Assembly (NCBI GenBank): GCA_030612095.1
Contig: JAUWOO010000003.1
Span: forward strand, 1-35,854
Origin: Thermoplasmatota archaeon
GTDB lineage: Archaea; Thermoplasmatota; E2; DHVEG-1
Length of the DNA: 35,854 nucleotides
Direction: 5' to 3'
Under the pieces are notes generated by a model. The model saw nothing but the letters and a program-made list of their open reading frames with translations, did not search any database and was not told where the DNA came from. Positions within the stretch are counted from its first letter, which is position 1. Each line of letters starts with the position of its first letter. This document shows positions 32,682 to 35,854 of the stretch, piece after piece. Both the position numbers and the translations under genes were made by a program.

Positions 32682-34913
32682 TTGGATGGAAAAGGAAAGA
32701 TAATTTATACAAAGGTTGATGAAGCGCCAGCTTTAGCAACTTATTCTTTTCTACCTATTATAAAAAGGTTCACAGAAGTTGGAGAGATAACAGTTGAAAC
32801 AAGAGATATTTCACTAGCAGGAAGAATTGTTGCAAAATTTCCTGAAAATCTTGCAAAGGAACAAAGGATATCAGATGATTTAGCAGAACTTGGCGATCTG
32901 GTTAAAAAACCAGAAGCAAATATCATCAAACTACCATGTATCAGCGCATCACTACCTCAATTGAAAGCAGCAATAAAAGAATTACAAGACCATGGCTATA
33001 ATCTTTTAGATTATCCAGAGGATCCAAAAAATGATAAAGAAAAAGAAATAAAAGCCAGATATGACAAGATTAAAGGAAGCGCGGTAAACCCTGTTTTAAG
33101 AGAAGGAAACTCAGATCGAAGAGTCCCCGGACCTGTAAAAAACTATGCAAAACAAAACCCACATCCAATGGGTGAATGGACCGCTGATTCAAAATCACAT
33201 GTTACACATATGAAAAGTAATGATCTTTGTTCAAATGAGAAATCTACAACAATTACAAAAGAAACAGCAGGAGATGCAAAAATTGAGTTTATAGGTCAAG
33301 ATGGAACTACTAAAGTTTTAAAGGAAAAACTTGCACTACTTGATGGTGAAATAATTGATGCAACAGTTATGAACAAAAATGCGCTACGTGCATTTCTTGA
33401 AGAACAAGTCGAAGATGCAAAAAAGAAAGATGTTTTGTTTTCTGTTCATTTGAAAGCTACAATGATGAAAGTATCAGACCCGATTATTTTTGGTCATGTA
33501 GTTTCTGTTTTCTTCAAAGATGTATTTGAAAAACATACATCTGTTTTTAAAGAAATAGGTGTCAACCCTAACAATGGACTAGGTGACCTTTATGCAAAAA
33601 TCAAAACACTTCCGGATGATGAAAGAAAAGAAATCGAATCTGACATACAAGCATGTTATGAAAATAGACCTAAACTTGCGATGGTGAACTCTGATAAGGG
33701 AATAACAAATCTACATGTCCCAAGTGATGTAATAATTGATGCATCACTGCCTGCTGCAATCCGAAACTCTGGTCGAATGTGGGGGGCCGATGGCAAGCTT
33801 CATGATACAAAATTTGTGATACCAGACAGCAGTTATGCTGGGGTGTATAAGGAAGTAATTGAGTTTTGTAAAAAAAATGGAGCATTTGACCCAACAACAA
33901 TGGGAACTGTTCCAAATGTTGGTCTTATGGCACAAAAAGCCGAAGAATATGGATCTCATGATAAGACATTTCAAATCCCCGGTGATGGAAAAGTTCGTGT
34001 AGTTTCAGCATCAGGAGAAATAATGATTGAACACAATGTTGAAGAAGGTGATATCTGGCGTATGTGCCAGGTAAAAAACTTACCTATTCAAGACTGGGTT
34101 AAACTAGCGGTTAACAGAGCAAAAGCAACAGGTTCACCTGCTGTTTTCTGGCTTGATAAAAACCGAGCTCATGATGCACAGTTGATAAATAAAGTTAACC
34201 ACTATCTTAAAGATCATGATACAAAAGATCTCAAAATCCATACAATGACGCCAGTAGAAGCAACACGTTTCTCATGCAAACGTATGAAAGAAGGTAAAGA
34301 CGCCATTTCAGTAACTGGAAACGTACTGCGTGATTATCTAACAGACCTGTTTCCGATTCTTGAAGTTGGAACAAGTGCTAAGATGCTATCAATAGTGCCG
34401 CTCATGAATGGTGGAGGACTTTATGAAACAGGAGCAGGCGGATCAGCACCTAAACATGTTCAACAATTCCGACAAGAAGGTCATCTAAGATGGGATTCAC
34501 TTGGAGAGTTTCTAGCTCTTGCAGTATCATTAGAACATCTAAGTAATACAACCAATAATAAAAAAGCAAAAATACTGGGAGAAACACTTGATCAAGCAAC
34601 CGCTAAATTTTTGATAAACAACAAATCTCCATCTCGAAAGGTTAATGAGTTGGATAACAGGGGAAGTCATTTCTATCTAACATTATACTGGGCACAAGCA
34701 TTAGCTGATCAGACAAAAGATGTAGATCTTCAAAGTCGTTTTGCAAAACTTGCACAAGAACTTGCAGATAACGAAACTAAGATCCTTGATGAGTTGATTG
34801 TAGCACAAGGTAAGTCTGTTGATATTGGTGGTTACTACAAACCAAATGATGAACTAGCGACTGAAATAATGCGTCCAAGCGAAACTTTCAATGCAGCATT
34901 AAAAGCATTGTAA
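32682..34913 (+). CDS. idh: monomeric NADP-dependent isocitrate dehydrogenase
   Basis: A 743-residue enzyme of the monomeric IDH family (Azotobacter / Corynebacterium type), unrelated in size to the common 45-kDa dimer. Typical blocks are GTVPNVGLMAQKAEEYGSHD, the NADP-binding LDKNRAHDAQLINKV, CKRMKEGKDAISVTGNVLRDYLTDL, and MNGGGLYETGAGGSAPKHVQQ. It interconverts isocitrate and 2-oxoglutarate with CO2 and NADPH, and could run in the carboxylating direction. The start is TTG 32682, directly after the aclA TAA, with AGGTGA six bases before, so translation is coupled. The family is chiefly bacterial; its presence here suggests transfer into an archaeon. Confidence 0.96.
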   Translation: MDGKGKIIYTKVDEAPALATYSFLPIIKRFTEVGEITVETRDISLAGRIVAKFPENLAKEQRISDDLAELGDLVKKPEANIIKLPCISASLPQLKAAIKELQDHGYNLLDYPEDPKNDKEKEIKARYDKIKGSAVNPVLREGNSDRRVPGPVKNYAKQNPHPMGEWTADSKSHVTHMKSNDLCSNEKSTTITKETAGDAKIEFIGQDGTTKVLKEKLALLDGEIIDATVMNKNALRAFLEEQVEDAKKKDVLFSVHLKATMMKVSDPIIFGHVVSVFFKDVFEKHTSVFKEIGVNPNNGLGDLYAKIKTLPDDERKEIESDIQACYENRPKLAMVNSDKGITNLHVPSDVIIDASLPAAIRNSGRMWGADGKLHDTKFVIPDSSYAGVYKEVIEFCKKNGAFDPTTMGTVPNVGLMAQKAEEYGSHDKTFQIPGDGKVRVVSASGEIMIEHNVEEGDIWRMCQVKNLPIQDWVKLAVNRAKATGSPAVFWLDKNRAHDAQLINKVNHYLKDHDTKDLKIHTMTPVEATRFSCKRMKEGKDAISVTGNVLRDYLTDLFPILEVGTSAKMLSIVPLMNGGGLYETGAGGSAPKHVQQFRQEGHLRWDSLGEFLALAVSLEHLSNTTNNKKAKILGETLDQATAKFLINNKSPSRKVNELDNRGSHFYLTLYWAQALADQTKDVDLQSRFAKLAQELADNETKILDELIVAQGKSVDIGGYYKPNDELATEIMRPSETFNAALKAL

Positions 34914-34955
34914 GATGTCGAATAATTCAGACAGCCGATAAAAAACTAAATATGT

Positions 34956-34963
34956 AATATAAA
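34956..34963 (+). promoter_or_regulatory. TATA box, DUF167 gene
   Basis: AATATAAA is centred about 27 nt before ATG 34987 with no ribosome binding site, consistent with a leaderless transcript and with the TCA operon ending at idh. Confidence 0.5.
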
Positions 34964-34986
34964 ACATACAATGGCACTAGTTTAAT

Positions 34987-35304
34987 ATGGAAGAAATCCT
35001 AAAAGATGCTGTAAAAAAGCATAAACTTGGTGCCACTATTAATCTTTTTGTTACACCGGATGCGCGTTCTAATGTTTTTCCAACAGGAGTTGATGAATGG
35101 AGGAAAAGTATAAAAATATCTGTAAAATCACCTGCGCAAGACAATCGTGCAAATGTTGATGTTATAAAAACTGTTTCTGAATATTTTGATGTATCTCATA
35201 TGAATGTATTACTTTTAAATGGTAAGAAAAACCGTGAGAAAACAGTTCTTCTTCAAGGAATGACACCAGGGAAAATTGTTAGTGAAATCCAGGAGAAACT
35301 ATAG
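34987..35304 (+). CDS. DUF167 (UPF0235/YggU) family protein
   Basis: A 105-residue DUF167 protein. The hallmark pattern is VTPDARSN... near residue 22, then a Lys/Ser strand ending KISVKSPAQDNRANVDVIKTVSEYF, where the P-A-x-x-x-x-A-N block is diagnostic, and VLLLNGKKNREKTVLLQG. The family is small, conserved from archaea to eukaryotes and still without a clear function. Two bases separate its stop from the downstream Toprim gene, so they are cotranscribed. Confidence 0.88.
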   Translation: MEEILKDAVKKHKLGATINLFVTPDARSNVFPTGVDEWRKSIKISVKSPAQDNRANVDVIKTVSEYFDVSHMNVLLLNGKKNREKTVLLQGMTPGKIVSEIQEKL

Positions 35305-35306
35305 TT

Positions 35307-35699
35307 ATGGATTTTAAAAAATCAATTGAAGATCTTGAAAAAATCATTGATGAGTTAGGGGAGGAAAATAGGTCTATTCCAATTATTGTTGAAGGGAAAA
35401 AAGATATAGAAGCTCTTCGTAAACTTGATATTAATGGAGAAATTATTGGGATTAATTCTGGCCATACTCTTATCGACTTTTGTGATAAGATTGCCCAAGA
35501 GCATACAGATATAATTATCCTTACTGACTGGGATAGAAAAGGAGGTTATCTATGCCGAACAATCAAGAAGAATCTTGAAGGACGGGTTAACTGTAATACA
35601 AAATACAGGGAATTGTTTGCTAAAAATGCAATGATTCGGACTCTTGAAGGTTTACCCTCATGGCTTGAAACGATGAAGGAGAAGCTAAACCTGATTTAA
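35307..35699 (+). CDS. small Toprim-domain protein (UPF0292-like)
   Basis: A 130-residue protein that is essentially one Toprim fold. The catalytic Glu is in IPIIVEGKKDIEALRKL (residues about 24-40) and the Asp-x-Asp in IIILTDWDRKGGYL. This matches the archaeal UPF0292 group, related to 5S rRNA maturase-type Toprim nucleases and primases. A short helical N-terminus precedes it. It could act on RNA or DNA; no target is known. Start ATG 35307 lies two bases after the DUF167 stop, suggesting a two-gene operon. Confidence 0.88.
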   Translation: MDFKKSIEDLEKIIDELGEENRSIPIIVEGKKDIEALRKLDINGEIIGINSGHTLIDFCDKIAQEHTDIIILTDWDRKGGYLCRTIKKNLEGRVNCNTKYRELFAKNAMIRTLEGLPSWLETMKEKLNLI

Positions 35700-35806
35700 G
35701 CAGCTAATTTGATAAAACTATGGTTTACCCATTAAATGCAAAAAAAAGTTGCAAAATTGAACATTTTCAGAAACTTTTAAGTTTAAGCACGGAATTAAAC
35801 AATTTA

Positions 35807-35854
35807 ATGAAGAATGAGTTTGGAAGGATAATACTACCAATCGATGGATCTAAA
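35807..35854 (+). CDS. start of a universal stress protein-like gene (partial)
   Basis: The last 16 codons of the window read M-K-N-E-F-G-R-I-I-L-P-I-D-G-S-K, which matches the N-terminal strand of UspA-family proteins (the I-L-x-P-x-D-G-S nucleotide-binding start). A TATA-like CTTTTAAG at about 35774 is near 30 nt upstream of ATG 35807. Only the N-terminus is seen, so the family call is tentative. Confidence 0.5.
   Translation, partial: MKNEFGRIILPIDGSK

Noticed and set aside
1..35854. CRISPR array, insertion sequence or prophage genes
   Set aside because: No regularly spaced repeats, transposase or phage structural genes are seen; nearly all genes are housekeeping or metabolic.

Overview
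The window is AT-rich and reads as a chromosomal segment of an archaeon. Archaeal markers are a DnaG-type primase/exosome protein, Taw3 (wyosine tRNA modification), a UPF0058 protein, an archaeal-type Thi4, a tRNA-Thr with U at the discriminator position and no encoded CCA, TATA boxes about 25 nt upstream of start codons with no leader, and GGAGGTGA-type ribosome binding sites. The small protein at 7315 looks like a family I associate with Thermoplasmata-type genomes. A Thermoplasmatota-like lineage is my best guess, but no rRNA is present to settle it. Several genes have a bacterial flavour (SerC, monomeric IDH, HutH, the serine beta-lactamase-like protein, AcsA), so the host has probably taken up much metabolism by transfer.

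Layout. 1-2486: truncated UbiA prenyltransferase, stand-alone receiver protein, a 41-residue zinc-ribbon ORF and a PflX-like radical SAM protein. 2542-5854: secreted beta-lactamase-family hydrolase, a gene-poor stretch with a decayed tRNA-Glu and an intact tRNA-Thr, RNase HII and a second stand-alone receiver. 6094-9741: SerC, a small unknown protein, and a minus-strand set of saccharopine dehydrogenase-like oxidoreductase, Taw3 and a two-helix membrane protein. 9867-13870: aryl-CoA ligase with an AEC-type permease, Thi4, a GNAT acetyltransferase and UPF0058. 14003-18575: DnaG, MetRS and PurC. 18553-22598: secreted metallophosphoesterase, histidine ammonia-lyase and NadE. 22595-34913: central carbon metabolism. 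34987-35854: DUF167 protein, small Toprim protein and the first codons of a universal-stress-like protein.

The most notable part is 22.6-34.9 kb. A four-gene plus-strand operon encodes aconitase, both subunits of ATP-citrate lyase, and a bacterial-type monomeric isocitrate dehydrogenase. Across a divergent promoter region lies a regulator built from two tandem copies of one winged-helix module; beyond it are acetyl-CoA synthetase and a two-subunit class I fumarase. Together these genes interconvert 2-oxoglutarate, isocitrate and citrate, split citrate to acetyl-CoA and oxaloacetate, recycle acetate and handle fumarate/malate. This is the citrate-cleaving part of a reductive (or reversible) TCA cycle, unusual for an archaeon, with a likely dedicated regulator beside it.

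Other points worth following are a histidine ammonia-lyase whose MIO-forming Ala-Ser-Gly is Ala-Cys-Gly, a Thi4 with His at the sulfur-donor Cys position, and the remnant tRNA-Glu.
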